Origin: Turbatrix aceti
Taxonomy: Eukaryota > Nematoda > Chromadorea > Rhabditida > Panagrolaimidae
Direction of reading: 5' to 3'
Length of the DNA: 64,000 nt
NCBI GenBank assembly: GCA_963969345.1
Contig: OZ017770.1
Span: 6,891,246-6,955,245 of the forward strand
This document shows, piece by piece, positions 1 to 13,600 of this stretch. The notes beneath the pieces are model-generated. The model was not told where the DNA came from. It made no database searches and worked only from the letters and a program-made list of their open reading frames with translations. How positions within the stretch are numbered: position 1 is the stretch's first letter; each line of letters opens with the position of its first letter. The translations under genes were made by a program, and so were the position numbers.

Positions 1-3000
1 TTCTGCCATTTTTTATTCCTGTCACCGCGTTGGAGTATCCCATTCTGGGGACGTACATCAAAGCTTCGGCTTATATCTCATAAAAAACTATTTTATTACA
101 CATCTTCAAGCGTTCTGTTAACGGGTGGACCTTGGTTTACTGGGGGTCAAGATGCGCAGTATGCGCAAAATCCACGACATGTGTGATGAATAACGGCTAT
201 CTCAATCCGTGCCGTTTTTTTCTTTGCTCTACATATTTTTTAGTTGTCATGTCTTACGGTCAATGCTTGTAGCTAAGTCATCTTTCAGAAGTTCTCACAC
301 AGCGCGATGAGTTATGATCTGGTAGTGTATACCTAAAGCCTAGTTAAACTTTGTGGACACGCCATCGTACTGCGCGACCCCTTTCTGCACACAGGCTTGC
401 GCGACGCTTCACTTATGTAGTTGCTTGACTTCCGTTAGGTTTTTGAAAAGTTGCGTGAAGTGCACTTAACTAGGAAAGTTATGAAAACAGTTCATCTATG
501 AAATTCCCGTTCACATGAATGTTTTCCGCTAGATTCATCTCCTTGTGAATTTCCGCTTTTGACAATTGAATGTTTCTGAGGCTGCGTGCATGTAAACAAT
601 TATTTTTCTCGGGTATGAAATAAACTGACTTAAGATGAGTCAGAAGGCAAAAACACGGCCACTTGATCTGGCCGGCGCTTAGTCATCCATGCTTAAACAA
701 ATTTCTATTCCAGTAGCGAAATTTTGTCGACAATTGCAATTACGACAAAGCACTAATCAATTGTCAAAGGTTAAGTTCAATGGCCTGAGTTTGACAGCGC
801 AGCTCAAGCACACAACGTCGGAAGGGGAAGACACAAACAGCCCCAGTCTAGGCGGATCAAAGCGTGTTTGTAGGTACTGCCACTTGCACATGCGATAGGC
901 CTTATGTCCTAAAGTTTTGTTACTGCCAGCCAATAGACAAGAGAGACAGCATTTGCTTCGATTTCAACAACACGTTTACTCATGACCTTCCTCCTTGCCC
1001 CACGTTAACTCTTTCCTCAACCTTTGAAGGGGCCAGACAGGCCTGTCGATCCGGTCACAAAAAACCTGTGGCTATATCACCTGTTTTCTATCAAACGTAA
1101 CAGAACGCTCAATGCTATTTTTTACTGTTACTCATGATTAGACGTTCAATCGAATTTGATAGGTAAATTAATAATTATTTTATAAATTCGGTTCTTGTTT
1201 TTAAATGCATCGATTGCCACTCAGTGCCGCCCGGGGGCACGCGGCTTTGAAATTATTGTTTACGTTATCATCATGCCTAATATTCGCCAAGTGAAAAAAT
1301 ATGGCCGATATGCATGCACGCCACGCACTCACTCTCTTTTCCCTCAAATCAGTTCTTTTAAATATAGTTTACTTTTGTGCGATGTGTGTCATGGCATTCT
1401 GTTAAAAGCGCTTTACAGAGATGGTTTCATCATACAGGATTAACGAAATGTTTACGACATCGCAGGCTGGGTCGACCTTTTTTAGGCTTTTGAGGAACCG
1501 AATTTTAATTTTAAATTTGCCCTTTTGTTTCAAATACCATGATTTTGCCCCCTTGATGTCCTGTTTGTCTGACTGAGTTTGATTGCGCTTACACCTCTTG
1601 TCTGCAGTGAGACGCGCACCGGCGCCATAAAGTCGTGATCACCTAGGGGACTGCCTGCCAAGTGGCATCGATGGACCCAAAACATTGTCAGAATTATCGT
1701 CTTGTTGCGGGGAATTGTTTTTGTTTAATTCCACATTTGGACGAATTGCCAGAATATATTTTTGCTTTCTTGCTTGTTGCTAATACCGTATGCCCAATGC
1801 GGGCTGCTTACAGTCATGACTGTTTAGAAACGCGCGGTCATTGGTTTGTACGCATCATGCGCAGCAATCGTACGTACCCTATTTCGGAGAAAGTTTGTAA
1901 AAACGCGGTACACACGGAAAACCGACATCTCAAGTTTTTCGTCTTTTTTTTTCAATTGTGTGTATGACGCCAGCATCGGCGAGCACAAACGAACAACAAC
2001 GTCATGATGGAAATGCGGTAGCAAGCGAGAGAATAGGGTAAAGAGGGGCTCGTCAATGCGCGAAAGTCGATCGACGACTCGGTGAGCCTCTACAGTCGCT
2101 TGCTTTTCTTCCTCCTCCGTCAAAATTGACTTGACCGTGTTGCTGTTGTCGTCGTCGACGACGTTATTCGTGTAGGGTAAGCTAATGAAGCGAGCAAATA
2201 TCACCACTTGGCGCAAAAGATCCGCCCCGGCATAGCGCTGCGCGATTGAGGAAGGAAAAAGAAGAAGCACGAAAGGGAGGTCTATACGCGAAGTCAAGGC
2301 GTGGTTTTACACCAGTCTGTCAAGAAATGGGAATGGCTACCGAATTGCTCCGATCGGATTGCCGGCGCGTACCCCCTTGTGCAAATGTCAGCCGCCTTAT
2401 TCATTTTGTAGAGGGAGGAAATGTGCGCATGGCCAGAGGTCAGCGGCAGTTGTCGGTCATCGAAGAGAACGGATCGGCGGAGGCCTGTTGAGTTCGGCGA
2501 TTAAATTAATCTCTTCTACACTGGTCGTTTGCCGCAGCGCTTTTGACCCCCTCGATGCCGAACTTTTCTTGACCTACAGTATGCCCCCAACTGCCGATTG
2601 ACGGATCGTGTTCATCCCATTCCTTGCTTTGATCCGTGCCTTGCCGGCACTTTTTTTTGCAACTTAGCAGTCAGGTTATTTATTTGCTTGATAACCCTGT
2701 GCCAGTCTGTGGGTGTTTGTCTCATGACGTGGTGCTCCCTCAGGCAAGCCAACGCGACGCCGGCGGTGGTGTGTGCGGGCAAGATGATGGAACAGGGCGG
2801 ATAATGTGCCTAGGATCACTGACTTACACTTGGCTGGTGGTGCTTGGTTCTAGAGCCATCAAGTTTTTTTCCTATGATCTTGTGTGTTTTTTTCTTATTG
2901 ACTAGGATTTCCGTGTGACCTATGATGCCTCGGGGGTAGTTTTGTTTCTTTTCGGACCTCTCACATGAGGCCAAGTGCTGTCAAATTCCTTCGATCATGC

Positions 3001-3800
3001 CACATGATACTTCTATTTTTTTGTGCGTAAACATGTGTTTTAAACACACAAAGTTTCGGCGTTTTGACCTCTACTCATGATTTGCTATCGTTCCGTTGAG
3101 TTCTTGGCTGTAAACCTTATCATGGGACTGCTCATACACAGTGCCACAAATTAGGGCGCTTTCATTTACGGCTTCCTTGATCGCCGTTTCTTCGTTCTTT
3201 TTTTTCGTTACCTTTACCCCACCATCACCAGACTTTGAAGACTCCAAAATGTCAACGAGGTGTTCCGAGACTTCCAAAGACTGTCTGCGAGCCTTCACTT
3301 TTTTTCCCAAATGGCAGGCAGCCGTAGGGTGAGCGAAACGGGAACCTTTGATCACTGGCATAAATTTGATGGCGTGTTTTATGCAACAAATTGTCCGCGG
3401 AGGTACATCATGACCACGTACCTCAAGTTACTTTCATTTTACTGATGTTATGAAATGCTTGTGTTTGAAAGTCATTTGAAAAGGGGTCGGCTTAGTTCTT
3501 TTGTTTGATTTATTTCCTACTACTGTGTGTTGCAGTGCATGCGCTTGCATACCTCTGCCCCTTGAACCTGGCGTGTGATTACGCTAGTTCATTTTTTTTT
3601 CGAAAAAAATATTTTCAAGTCAACAGATATCCGCTTGTGCATTGTCGTGCGCCATGGCTTTTTTTCTCGCCCATGCTTTGCGTGCGATTGACTTACTGTT
3701 TACTTTTAACAGATCGTTGCTCGGATTGGCGCCGCCCTTCGCCACTCTGAACTTCACTGAAAATCTTGTGCCATTGTCATCCGAACGCCGATACTCAGCT
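1..3800. other. Long stretch without a convincing gene
   Basis: I see no open frame here with recognisable protein similarity. The stretch is AT-rich with several T-runs, and short open frames occur on both strands without consistent splice sites joining them. The right end presumably holds the promoter and 5' leader of the zinc-finger gene. A tttaacag acceptor-like site ends at 3711, so the first zinc-finger exon could begin there. No tRNA or rRNA signature was recognised. Confidence 0.4.
1824..2297 (-). CDS. Doubtful hypothetical protein, 157 aa
   Basis: This is the longest open frame in the first 3.6 kb. It starts at an ATG and encodes 157 residues. The first 20 residues include a hydrophobic run (PFVLLLFPSSIA) that could be a signal peptide. 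The middle is rich in Asp, Glu and Arg, with a run of aspartates from a GTC/GAC repeat. I recognise no domain, and no flanking splice sites extend it. The repeat-like GAC run can keep a frame open by chance, so it may not be a gene. Confidence 0.15.
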   Translation of the reverse strand: MTSRIDLPFVLLLFPSSIAQRYAGADLLRQVVIFARFISLPYTNNVVDDDNSNTVKSILTEEEEKQATVEAHRVVDRLSRIDEPLFTLFSRLLPHFHHDVVVRLCSPMLASYTQLKKKDEKLEMSVFRVYRVFTNFLRNRVRTIAAHDAYKPMTARF

Positions 3801-3803
3801 GCA

Positions 3804-6504
3804 ATGGCACGCGATGACTGCTGCTATTTGTGCAACGAATGTCCTAACAGCTTTCCCACGCTTGCGGAATTGGAAAAACACTTGGGTGAAGATCATGTTG
3901 CTGCCAAATGCGATGCCGATCACACGCCATCGGCTAGCGGTGAAGTGCAACTCGACAAAAAGATGGATCTTGTAAGTGGATATTTTTCTGACTTTTCTTG
4001 CGAGCTCATTGACCTCCGCTTCCCTCCCGTTGGTTGGGGCTTGCATCGTGTTTATCAAACTCACTTTCCGCGCACCCACCAGCGAGCGATGGAAAATTGT
4101 CACGTCGTAAAGATACATCCTTATTGGTCACTCTTCGGCTGACGCGGAGCCCTATAATCCTAAGCACACTTTCAAACGGAGGCAAATAAAGTGACCTTTC
4201 ATAAAGAAAGTGGCCCAACGCTAGTCTACTTCCCCGCGGACACGTGCGTGGCCACAGTAACGAGAAGGATCTCTGCAAGACGTCCTACGAGGTTTTCGGG
4301 GGGGCTTCATAGCTTGCTGCTGTTTGTCAAGGAGCCCCGCAGGCGCACAACTCATAGCCGGGTTCAAATAGGTATTGCTTGCCTCTGTGCGATGACCAAC
4401 GGGCCTTGACTGACTTTGACTGACTCACGGAGACAAACCTTATGGTGTTTGTCAGGCGGCAGCTTAAAATTTGCCATCTCCGTTCCGATCACCGGCTGTC
4501 ACAGCTTTGTGCCCGTGGGTGGTCGTGAACCACAAGTGTCCTCCTTGCATCCTCCTCATCCCGTTCCTTGCTCATTTTCATCTATTCTTGAGCTTGGTCA
4601 CTGACATGATAAGTCATCTGGCGCGATTTGATGATCCCAGCGGCTCTTTCGTACCCCTCTGCGAACACTTGCAAAACAATGCCCTGTTTCAGGAAATGAC
4701 CGAAATTGACGAGCATATCGTGGATCATTCGCCTACCAGCTCCGACGATTCAATCATGAGTGACCAGGATGAAAACACGTCTACCAACGATATCAAGCCG
4801 GCTCTTTTTACGGGTGCTCGTATTGCCGGGCACTCCTGCCGTATCTGCGGAAGAGCATTCACCGATAGGGGCCAGGTTGGTTTTTTTTCATTTCTGAATA
4901 ACACAACTTATCTGATTTTCTCTAGCTCAACGTTCACTACACGCACACCCACCGTGATAAACCACAGTATGAATGCGAGCACTGCCAAGCCGTGTTCTGC
5001 GTCAAGCGTGAACTGTCGACCCACCTTCGCATTCACAGTGGAGGTCAGCCCCACAAGTGTAACATCTGTGGCAAAGAGTTTGGCACACGTCAGTTATTGA
5101 AAAAGCATAACATGTGGCATACCGGCGAGCGTTCACACGTCTGCCAGACTTGCGGCAAGGCATTCTTTCAGGTAAGTAGATCGGAATGGATTACAGGTTA
5201 CGCAAGGGCTAATCGGCATTGTTTTTACAGAAAGGCCATCTTACCCAGCACTTGATGATCCACAAAGGTGGCCGCCCGCATCGATGCACTCAATGCGAAA
5301 AGACCTTTATTTTCAAGTTTGATCTAAATCGTCATATGAAGATTCATGCCGAACGCGGCTTCTCGTGTTCCAAATGCGGCAAATCATTTCTCAAGCAGGG
5401 ATCATGGGAGGAACATTTTGCTAAGTGCAAGAGAACAATCGGGTAAGTGACTTGTATTTATATACGCATGTATGTCTCGAGTAGACAGACTACCGATCGA
5501 CCTGGCTAAAGAAGATCGCAAATGGCAAATAATGTCATCTCTTTGTTTTTTAAGCACGCCGCAGTCGGGTTCCACTCGAACAAGCACGCCGTCAAGTGAC
5601 ATCTCGTGTCAGGAGTCGCCTTCTTTGGCTCCACTTTCACGTCGCGTATCAAATGCCTCGCTGCAGCAAGACCGAGCGCCCTCTATAAACCCGCTACGCC
5701 AGATCCCCTCTTCTCCCTTCCAAGCGCTCACCGCGATGAACGAAAACACGGACGGTGATTGCAGTCCCACAGAAGCCGCAACAGCGCCAATCACAGCGCC
5801 TATCTTTACCAACCCCTTTTTGTTGTCACAGTTTGGCACCGATGATCAGTCTGCCGCACAGAATCTCATGTCACAGTACCAAAATGAACAGGCCAAACAA
5901 CAGCGCCTTTTGGTCATGAATGCTGCTCAGAGGTTATTCCAAAACGTTGCAAACCAGCAACAGCAGCAACAACAACAGCAGCCGGCCAATCTTATGTGTG
6001 CCCTGTGCAACATGGGATTCACCAATGCCGCTGCATACACCCTGCACATCAGTTTTTCTCACCTCAATCAGCAACGTCTTCCCGAAGAAACAGCCTCTGC
6101 GGCCGAGCTGAAGCTGAACGTTTGCCAGAAATCGGACGAGATTCACACTCTTCATTCCGATACTGCTACTAGCTCCAGCTGCGCTTCTAGGTAAAAATTG
6201 ACATAAAACAATTCAGTCATGAAATATTTTTTTTTTCAGTCCACAAAAAGTTTCTCCAATTTCCCACGTCGATGTGGATTCAAAGTTCTGCGACCACTGC
6301 GATAACTACCGTGGTGTTATTACCGATCTCGAAAAGCAACTACAGCAAGCAAATGAGGATGCTGAACGGTTCCGTGAAACGATCCAACGTTTTAATTCTT
6401 TCGTGGGGCAACTTTTGAGCACACAGCATCAAGTGGCTCCTGCTCAGACAGCCTTTCAACGTTCTTTACTAGAACATGATAAAATCTGGACTGCCTTACA
6501 TTGA
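3804..6504 (+). CDS. Multi-finger C2H2 zinc-finger protein with poly-Q and C-terminal coiled coil
   Basis: Probable nuclear DNA-binding regulator. Proposed exons are 3804-3971, 4693-4875, 4926-5171, 5231-5442, 5555-6190 and 6240-6504, about 569 aa. Phases agree from 4693 onward. An isolated N-terminal finger (C-x2-C-x12-H-x4-H) lies in exon 1. A tandem block of six follows in exons 2-4, starting at CRICGRAF, with HSGGQPHKC and HTGERSHVC type linkers. Two fingers are interrupted by introns that rejoin to exact C2H2 spacing. The sixth finger ends in Cys (C2HC). Exon 5 is Ser/Pro/Thr/Gln-rich, with a nine-glutamine run and another finger (MCALCNMGF). The last exon holds a CxxC pair and a predicted coiled coil. 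The start is uncertain: ATGs at 3654 and 4606 are also in frame, and exon 2 could start upstream of 4693. No ortholog is assigned. Confidence 0.8.
5955..5981 (+). repeat. CAG/CAA run encoding nine glutamines
   Basis: A mixed CAG and CAA trinucleotide run inside exon 5 of the zinc-finger gene encodes nine consecutive glutamines, just before the penultimate zinc finger. The mixed codons suggest a poly-Q tract maintained at the protein level rather than a pure, slippage-prone repeat. Confidence 0.85.
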
Positions 6505-9500
6505 TTGTTTTACTAACTACCCCCTTGAAAATATTTTTTATTAATATTTGACTACCGATAATGTTTTTTTAAGGTCTCTTTTTTTTACTTTTTAAGGGCA
6601 TTGTCATTTTGGAATAGCGATCTTTTGTTCTTCTTTTCAAGCTATCGGGGAAACGGTAGTTGCGCGAGCTCGCGCTGGTGCTTGTTTGCACTCTCGCAAA
6701 TGTCCTACGTCGCTGACTGACCACTCACACGGGACTTTATTCAATCCGAAATCGGGCAAAAAAGCATTTTTTCACGACTTCGTCTCAAGCATTGGAATTC
6801 GATCACTCGTACTAATCAAGTTTTTTTTTTTCATAGTTTTTTTAAGTCAAAAATTTTAAAATTCTATCGCACATAAAAATATTGGCCGCAAACCAAATCA
6901 AAATAAAAGTCATGTTTACCGTACCAGATCTTTATTTTCTATTTTGTCTTTTGTGTCACAGTATTCCGGTGTGCGGACATAGGGGTGTCTATTTCAATTA
7001 GGTACTACCACCAAACACAGCAGGTCGCCATTGTGTGAAGGTGGCATGGTCATGTTTGACAAATCATATTTTTGAGGTGTGAATCAGCACGACACGCGAC
7101 CAGTAGCGTGACGATGTTGACTCTCGGTAACCTCTGACACCTCCTGCGCATGGCGTTCTATATCCAATCATGGCAACGATCTGCTCGCACCATAGGGAAT
7201 CCCATTAATGATCACCACAAAAATTGTTGCTAATTTAATAAATAATGTATTTTACAACAGTTTTAATTTTTGTTTTTGTCCATATCCAACAATACCTGCT
7301 CACAAAAACCTCTCATTGTCAGCTTTATTTTTTTTTGTTCGTTCGTCGTTAATACTATTTCTCATTCCAGACGTTTACTAAATCTATTATTGGCATTAAC
7401 CTCTCCTACCACTTGTCTCGAAGACAGTCGAGTTTAATCGGCGTCAATGAACTGCCGATCTCTGGTCATGATGTTTTAAATCTTAATCTTTTATCAGTCT
7501 GTAATTGTCGTGCCTTCTCAGTATGTGATGCCTGTATGACGGGCCCTTTATTGTGTTGAATTCTGTCATGTTTTGTAATGAATGGATTTTTGAAATAATG
7601 TGTTCCAAATAAAATACGTCAAAGTCAATGCCAGATGCAATGGACTTTTGCCACAGGTTGAACGGGGGAAAAAGAGGCTCATTTAGCCGGGCCGGCACGA
7701 TAAATGACATCGAAGGATATCTGGCAGCTGCGCAGAATAAAAAAAATGGCAAAAAAAAGCAGAACAGCATGCTTTGTACTGACTGGCGGCCGACGGATCA
7801 TTGCAAAGAGCAAAGTTGGCAACAGTGTGATGAATCGTAACTCAATCGCTTGGGCGTCGGAAAGTCTGACAAAGCCAATTTGCTTCGCTGGAACTTGGCT
7901 TTTGTATCCGTGCTGCAAAAAGCCTGCCGCTCACCGATCAAACCTGCCGGCTGTCAATTTGTTGGCCCTCAGCGCGTATCATTTTTTTTGTAAACTACTT
8001 GACAGCGACTGACCCTGTTGCAAACGTCAAATACACGCTGAGAGGATTGTAACCCGCTGCAAATATGACTAATACCATACCGTTGGTCTTTACTTTTACA
8101 GTCAAACAGTAGTGGCAGTATTCATACAAAATTTGTTTACTTTTGATGAAGCGCAAACGCGCACTCGCCTTCCTTGTTCCGTGGGCTTGCGCGAGGCTCT
8201 GTCTTCTTTCTTTACAGACCTCGCAAGCAAAATCGAGGTACTGCTACACTCAAGAATATATTCTCAAGACCACGCTGACCACTGTCACGGACGGTTAAGG
8301 TAAACGATTTTAAATTTGAGGTTAAAAAGAGAGGAATAGATCAGCAACGTCAAAGTTTTGTACGCTTGAATGACATGACGCTTAGCCTCTCGTGTCTCAT
8401 CTACGTGGTACTCTAACTGTCTCATAGCGCGAGCGTCTAGAGTTGAGAACCACGAACAAAACAGATCGAGGCGGCGGCGAAAGCACTTCCGTTACTTTTA
8501 TTTTGCTTTTATCCGCAAACGATTTAACCTGTTGATCCTGTGTTCAATCATACATTTCGGCATTTAGTACATGTATTAACCGACCGTTGAACAAACATCG
8601 CCCACAATGGCGTATCGTATGCTGTCTTTTGATGCACCGAAAGGTTAAGTGTCACCTCATGATGACTCCAAGTGCCCTTCGCCAACTGACACAAAGAAAA
8701 AAAGGGACACTTGAAAGAAATCCGACTAGATTTTCACAAGTGAAATCTATAGACACGCACGATGCTCTTTTTTGAGCAGAAACAGATTAAGAGAAATGAC
8801 CTGTCATTACCACATCGGGTCTGCATGAGTTTGAATTTGTTGGCTCGGGCATGAAAGAACTGTACTTCCGGGGAAATGTCATCCTGGGGGCAACGGGCAA
8901 GGAGCAAGGGGCTAAAAGTGAATGTAGACACTTGTCAAACATCCCCATTTTTTTGTGCCACGGATGGGTAGCAGAAGCAAACAGTAAGTGTTTCATTTCA
9001 ACGAGGTGCGTCGAGTAGGTGTGCTATCGCGCAGAACAATCCCCATCATGACCCAATACCGAGAGATTAGCCTCATCCGCACCGGAAGTCGTTCACGAAG
9101 CATACTCTTGACCGTAAACATTTTGGCAAACTTATACAGTGACCGAGAAGCATGATTTTTGATACCGATCAAGTACGCAAAATACACAAATAAAGCTGGT
9201 GAGGGAACATGCAAAAGTGCTAATTTTAGGGAGGCACTAAATAAAAACAACTCCCGCTGTCATCAAAAAAAAGGTACGCCCGCGGCAGGGTCGCATGCAT
9301 ACGTTTGATTTGACTTTCCTGATTTACTAACCCTAAATGCACATGCACATTTGTGATGCGCTGTTGATCAAAAATTTGACCGGTCAATTTTTTCGCATTC
9401 TGGCTCAGTTTTTTTTTGTCAACTGAAAGGTGAAATATCTCTTTTCATTTTTCATTGCCCTAACAAAGAGCGCCACTGAACTGAATGCTTGCGTTTTATA

Positions 9501-9622
9501 TGCTTTGTCAAAAAGGGGTAAAACTCGTTTCATCTTGATTCACGACAAACAAAAGAAATTTTACCTCAACTTTTGTTTTTCTCAACATATTTATTTTTTC
9601 TATCGACTCTAATGACTGGCAA
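6505..9622. other. Intergenic, no gene recognised
   Basis: This separates the zinc-finger gene from the F-box gene. It contains AT-rich runs and the presumed 3' UTR of the zinc-finger gene (long T-runs near 6530-6600). The open frames, the longest about 100 codons on either strand, show no recognisable domain and no coherent splicing. The part next to 9623 presumably carries the F-box promoter. Confidence 0.4.
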
Positions 9623-10555
9623 ATGGATTCCGCCAAATTGACAGACCTACCGGTGGAGTTGATCGAGTGCATATGCTCGTACCTAGATCCAGCAGACATT
9701 GCAACATTTCAAATCGTATGCCGAAGATTTCGCAACATTTGTCAGTTTAATAGGTGGCATCTTCCCCAAAAACGTGTTCGGCTGCTAAGTTGCCGTTTTG
9801 GAGAATGGCATGATATTTTGTCGCATAAGAGAAGGCTTTCAAGTAAGATTTTTCACTTTTTAATTATTTTTTTATTGGCGGCTGAAAACATGATTTTGTG
9901 TTTCAGAGAAACTTATCAAATACGTGCTCTCCGACCCTGTACCCCATCCGCATATTTCTGCGTTGAAAAGCCATCGTAGTCTACTCTCTACGATCTGTTC
10001 CCTGCTCAAGCATAAAAAATGTTGCAAAACAGCTCCTTTTCACACAGTTATTTCATCTTGCGCTTTTGAGGTTGGTTCGACTTAAAAAAATTATTGTCAT
10101 TTATCATTTTAACATTTCTAGTCTGCTATGGTCGATGTGCAACTTTTGTCACCTGATTTACGCAATTTGATGTGTTTTGACAAGATTAAAGGTAGGTATC
10201 GCCTTTCCCTTGTTGCAACAAACAGGAATTTTTTTCAGTTAATTATTTGATCGTAAACCTTTCACATGCGTCTTTATTTCTATCGCGATTATCCAGATAC
10301 CTGCCTCTGATCTGCGAAGATTTAGCAAAGAACGGCTTCATAAAAAAGATCTCATTCGTGTTTCTCTCAACCACGTTTTCCACAGAAGGTGCAGATAGAT
10401 CAGAGATCAAGCAATGGTTCCAACCGCTCAGAAACACCCCCGCAGAATTTAAGAAATCAGTTAATCTCTATTTTGTGAGAAATTCGTTGACCAGTGTACT
10501 GGAGTTGGGAAAATGTATCGCATTTGCCATGCAGTCTACCAGTTGCCTGATCTGA
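9623..10555 (+). CDS. F-box protein
   Basis: Likely substrate adaptor of an SCF (SKP1-cullin-F-box) ubiquitin ligase. Exons 9623-9842, 9907-10070, 10122-10191 and 10239-10555 join in phase to give 256 aa. Residues 5-40 form an F-box: LTDLPVELIECICSYLDP followed by the ATFQIVCRRFRNIC half. The rest (IKYVLSDPVPHP onward) shows no repeat such as LRR or WD40, so the substrate-binding part is unrecognised. Introns are 48-64 bases. An ATG at 9612 in another frame opens a ten-codon upstream frame overlapping this start, which could dampen translation. The gene converges with the dynein relative, with stop codons about 75 bases apart. Confidence 0.75.
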
Positions 10556-10613
10556 CGAAAACGCCGGCAATCAAACCCAGCCACAGTGTGATCTTTTATT
10601 GTTATTGTAAAAA

Positions 10614-10619
10614 TTTATT
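10614..10619 (-). terminator. AATAAA poly(A) signal for the dynein-like gene
   Basis: The minus strand reads AATAAA about ten bases past the TAG stop of the dynein-like gene, with a second copy at 10595-10600. Poly(A) signals placed here, with the convergent F-box gene immediately beyond, support the view that the dynein-like reading frame truly ends here and does not continue to AAA6. Confidence 0.6.
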
Positions 10620-10627
10620 TCACGCAA

Positions 10628-13600
10628 CTATGCTTTGTGCATGAGACTGGTAAACACTTCCGCTGCGAAGATCAGTTGTTCCGTGGTTTCCTGTGACTCG
10701 AGTATGTCTACGGCAGCGTATTCGCTGAGGATGCGCAAAACAGTTTCTTCCTGGGTCCTTAAAAGGTGTTTTGTTATATACAATCATGAAATCTTTGTGC
10801 AACGTACGATAAGGCTTTCTTCAGGAAAGATAAATCCGGTTGAATACTTTTTTCAACATTGATGACCGGTGTCAAATAGCTGACTATTTCGTTTGAAAAA
10901 TGTGAACAGGGTTTGCTCGCGACAAATACGATACCCTGTGATAGAGAAAATCGGCACGTCCTGTTACCGATGCGGATGACGCTTTTGTCTTTTGCTGGTT
11001 CACGGAAGAGCAGCGGGTACCACTCGAGAGGCGGCGGGGTGGTGACGTTGTTTATAATCTATAACACCCTTGTTTTTAAAAAAAATATATATATTGCGAT
11101 GGCAAAGCTACGTACGATCGTTGTATCGGAATGTGTTGCCCTTTGAAAGTCGTTAAGGAAATGGTCATTGAGCCAGTTGCCATTTGGAAGTTCTATGACA
11201 TCACATTTATCGTTCATGGATATAAGCAGTTTGGCTGTGGTCGGTGACTTCTCAAACATGATGGAATACGGTTCACGGGATGTTATATTCCTAAAAGAAT
11301 GGATTGTTTGTAAAGATGTTCTGTTGTAATCCGCTTGACCGGTACCTAAGTTTGTTCATAAAGAGGTTCTGTGTCGTGCAATAGCGTTGCTCGAAACGTA
11401 TGCCATTGCGCAACAAAATCGTTGCCCACTTTGTGCAGGCCGCGCGTCGTGTTTCACTGGAATCCGTCAACAAGAGTGTCTGAAATGCGGCATCAAATAT
11501 CGTGTTTCCCATGAGATCGGATAAAGTGTAGTTGATCGTGCGAGTGAGCTGCGTCCAGCGCAGTTCAAAGTCGGATATGACATCTAGAATTTTTTCACCC
11601 CGCTGACAGTAGTTGATTGTTCGCCGAATTTTGGCAATCTCATCTTCTAAAACAGACATATTGGTTTGGAGAGCACTGATGCTGATCTCAATGGATGCTT
11701 TTTTCTGCTCCAAAGATTCCAGTTCCGTTCTCATGGATTGCAGTTGACTGAGATGCTCTGCAGCCTGAATCACTTCTTCCTGGATTTCCTGATAAGCCTC
11801 TGCGTAGTTGATAATCGCAAGAGCCCACTTGCAAATACAAGCTGCGATTTTTGCTTCGACATCCAATTTTGCAATGCGCATTTCTCGATTTTCAGTGTAT
11901 TGCCGCATCATTTTAACTTTTGCGGGATCCATTTCACGTGGATTGCACTGCTTGATGGATTCACAGAGATTTTTTTCATTGAGAAACTTTTGCAGCACCG
12001 ACCATGGTTCCATGCGTTCTGCAAGTTGGGTAAAAATTTAAAAAAAAATGCAAAAAAAAGAAAAACATACTTTGTTGATACGCAGGTTCAATAATTCGAC
12101 GTAAAATTTCAGCACTGTACCGAATTGGCATGCTAGGTTTTTCTAGGGCAGCCATTTTTTTGTAGTCAACATGAGTGTACTCAAACAACTCGTCACAAAG
12201 TGTATTGAATTCTTTCTCGTGTTTCTGCAAAAATTAAAAAAAAATAAACACAATTAAACAAAAAGGAAAAATACCCCTATAACATCATCAATTGTGTTCT
12301 GTAAAGTCACAATCGTGGGTTCCAAGGTGTTGCATTCGGATTCTAGTTGCTTAATTTTCTAAATATTTTCAACTTATTAATAAAACACAACTTGGTAAAT
12401 TCTTACGGCAGTGACGACTTCGAGAGCTTCATTGTCTTCATTCAAATGCTTTTTGTGCATCAAAGCAGTCAGATCCGCATCGTCGAGTTGAATCTTCAGA
12501 GAGTCAATCGAAAGCTGACTTCCACTGGCGTACAACTGTCTGATGCGGCTCAATGTCTTCAAAGCTGTCTTGATCATGTTCAAGCGGTCATTGTGCTCGG
12601 TAGCATTGAGATTGTACAAAGTTGCTGTTTTCTGGCAGAGTGAGTACCACAATTTTGTGTTGGAAAACACATTTGCAAAAGGTCTGTCGCTTCTATTTGG
12701 AAGATCCATCGTGGTCTCAAAAATGATGTTAAGCGTGTCAAACACGAGTTTTGTGTTGGAGTACGTGCATTCGGATAACACTTTCTTAGACATTTCGTCC
12801 TTTTCATCTTTCGTAAGACTCAGGAAATAATCAGCACTGCACCACTCAAATTGATGCAGATATTCGGGTGGTACCAAAAAAATTCCATGCAAGAAATCAA
12901 TCACTCGCGATGCTAGGAGCGATTTTAGCTGCTGCAGATCTTTCAGCACTTCAAGCGATATAAATTGACAGTAACGCTGTCCCGGCAGTCGAATGTTCGC
13001 GGACTGCATGTTTGTAGCCAGGGTTCGTTCCCCGTCGACAATGTGCTCGGCGTGCTTTAGCACCACGTCGTCTTCCAGCAAGCCATCCAAACTTGGATTC
13101 TGTAGCCACTGTTTAAGCATAGACAGCCATTGTTGGGGGATATCTTTTATCTTAAAAATATTGTGAGTATTCACGGATTTTCCATACAACTTACGATATA
13201 GTCCAGGTGAAAAACAACGTTTACGGGCTGATTGGCGGATGCTATTAGGACGACAGCCTGTCGAATGACGTGCTTCCAAGATGCCTCAAATGTTTCCGCT
13301 GTTGATGTGTCAAAAAACACGTGTTGTATCTAAATCTTCATTTTTATCACTTTCAAAAGCAGTTTTTTTTATTTTTACCTGTCCAATAATGCCAAAAGTG
13401 CTCAATTTAACACACTGATAGCGACTACTGCCTATTCGTCCTGCAAGTGCAAGATGCTCGCCAGCCTGCCGACAAGCTCTCATGATTCTTTGGCAATGGG
13501 TAGCCGTATAACTGCAAAAACAAAAGGTACAAAAATATAAATTTTATAAATACGTTACTTTGTTATTGCCAAATCAATCTGCCAATCCTCGTGATTCCTT

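Noticed and set aside
4340..4400. A gggttcaaat stretch resembling a tRNA T-loop
   Set aside because: No acceptor stem or anticodon arm can be placed around it.
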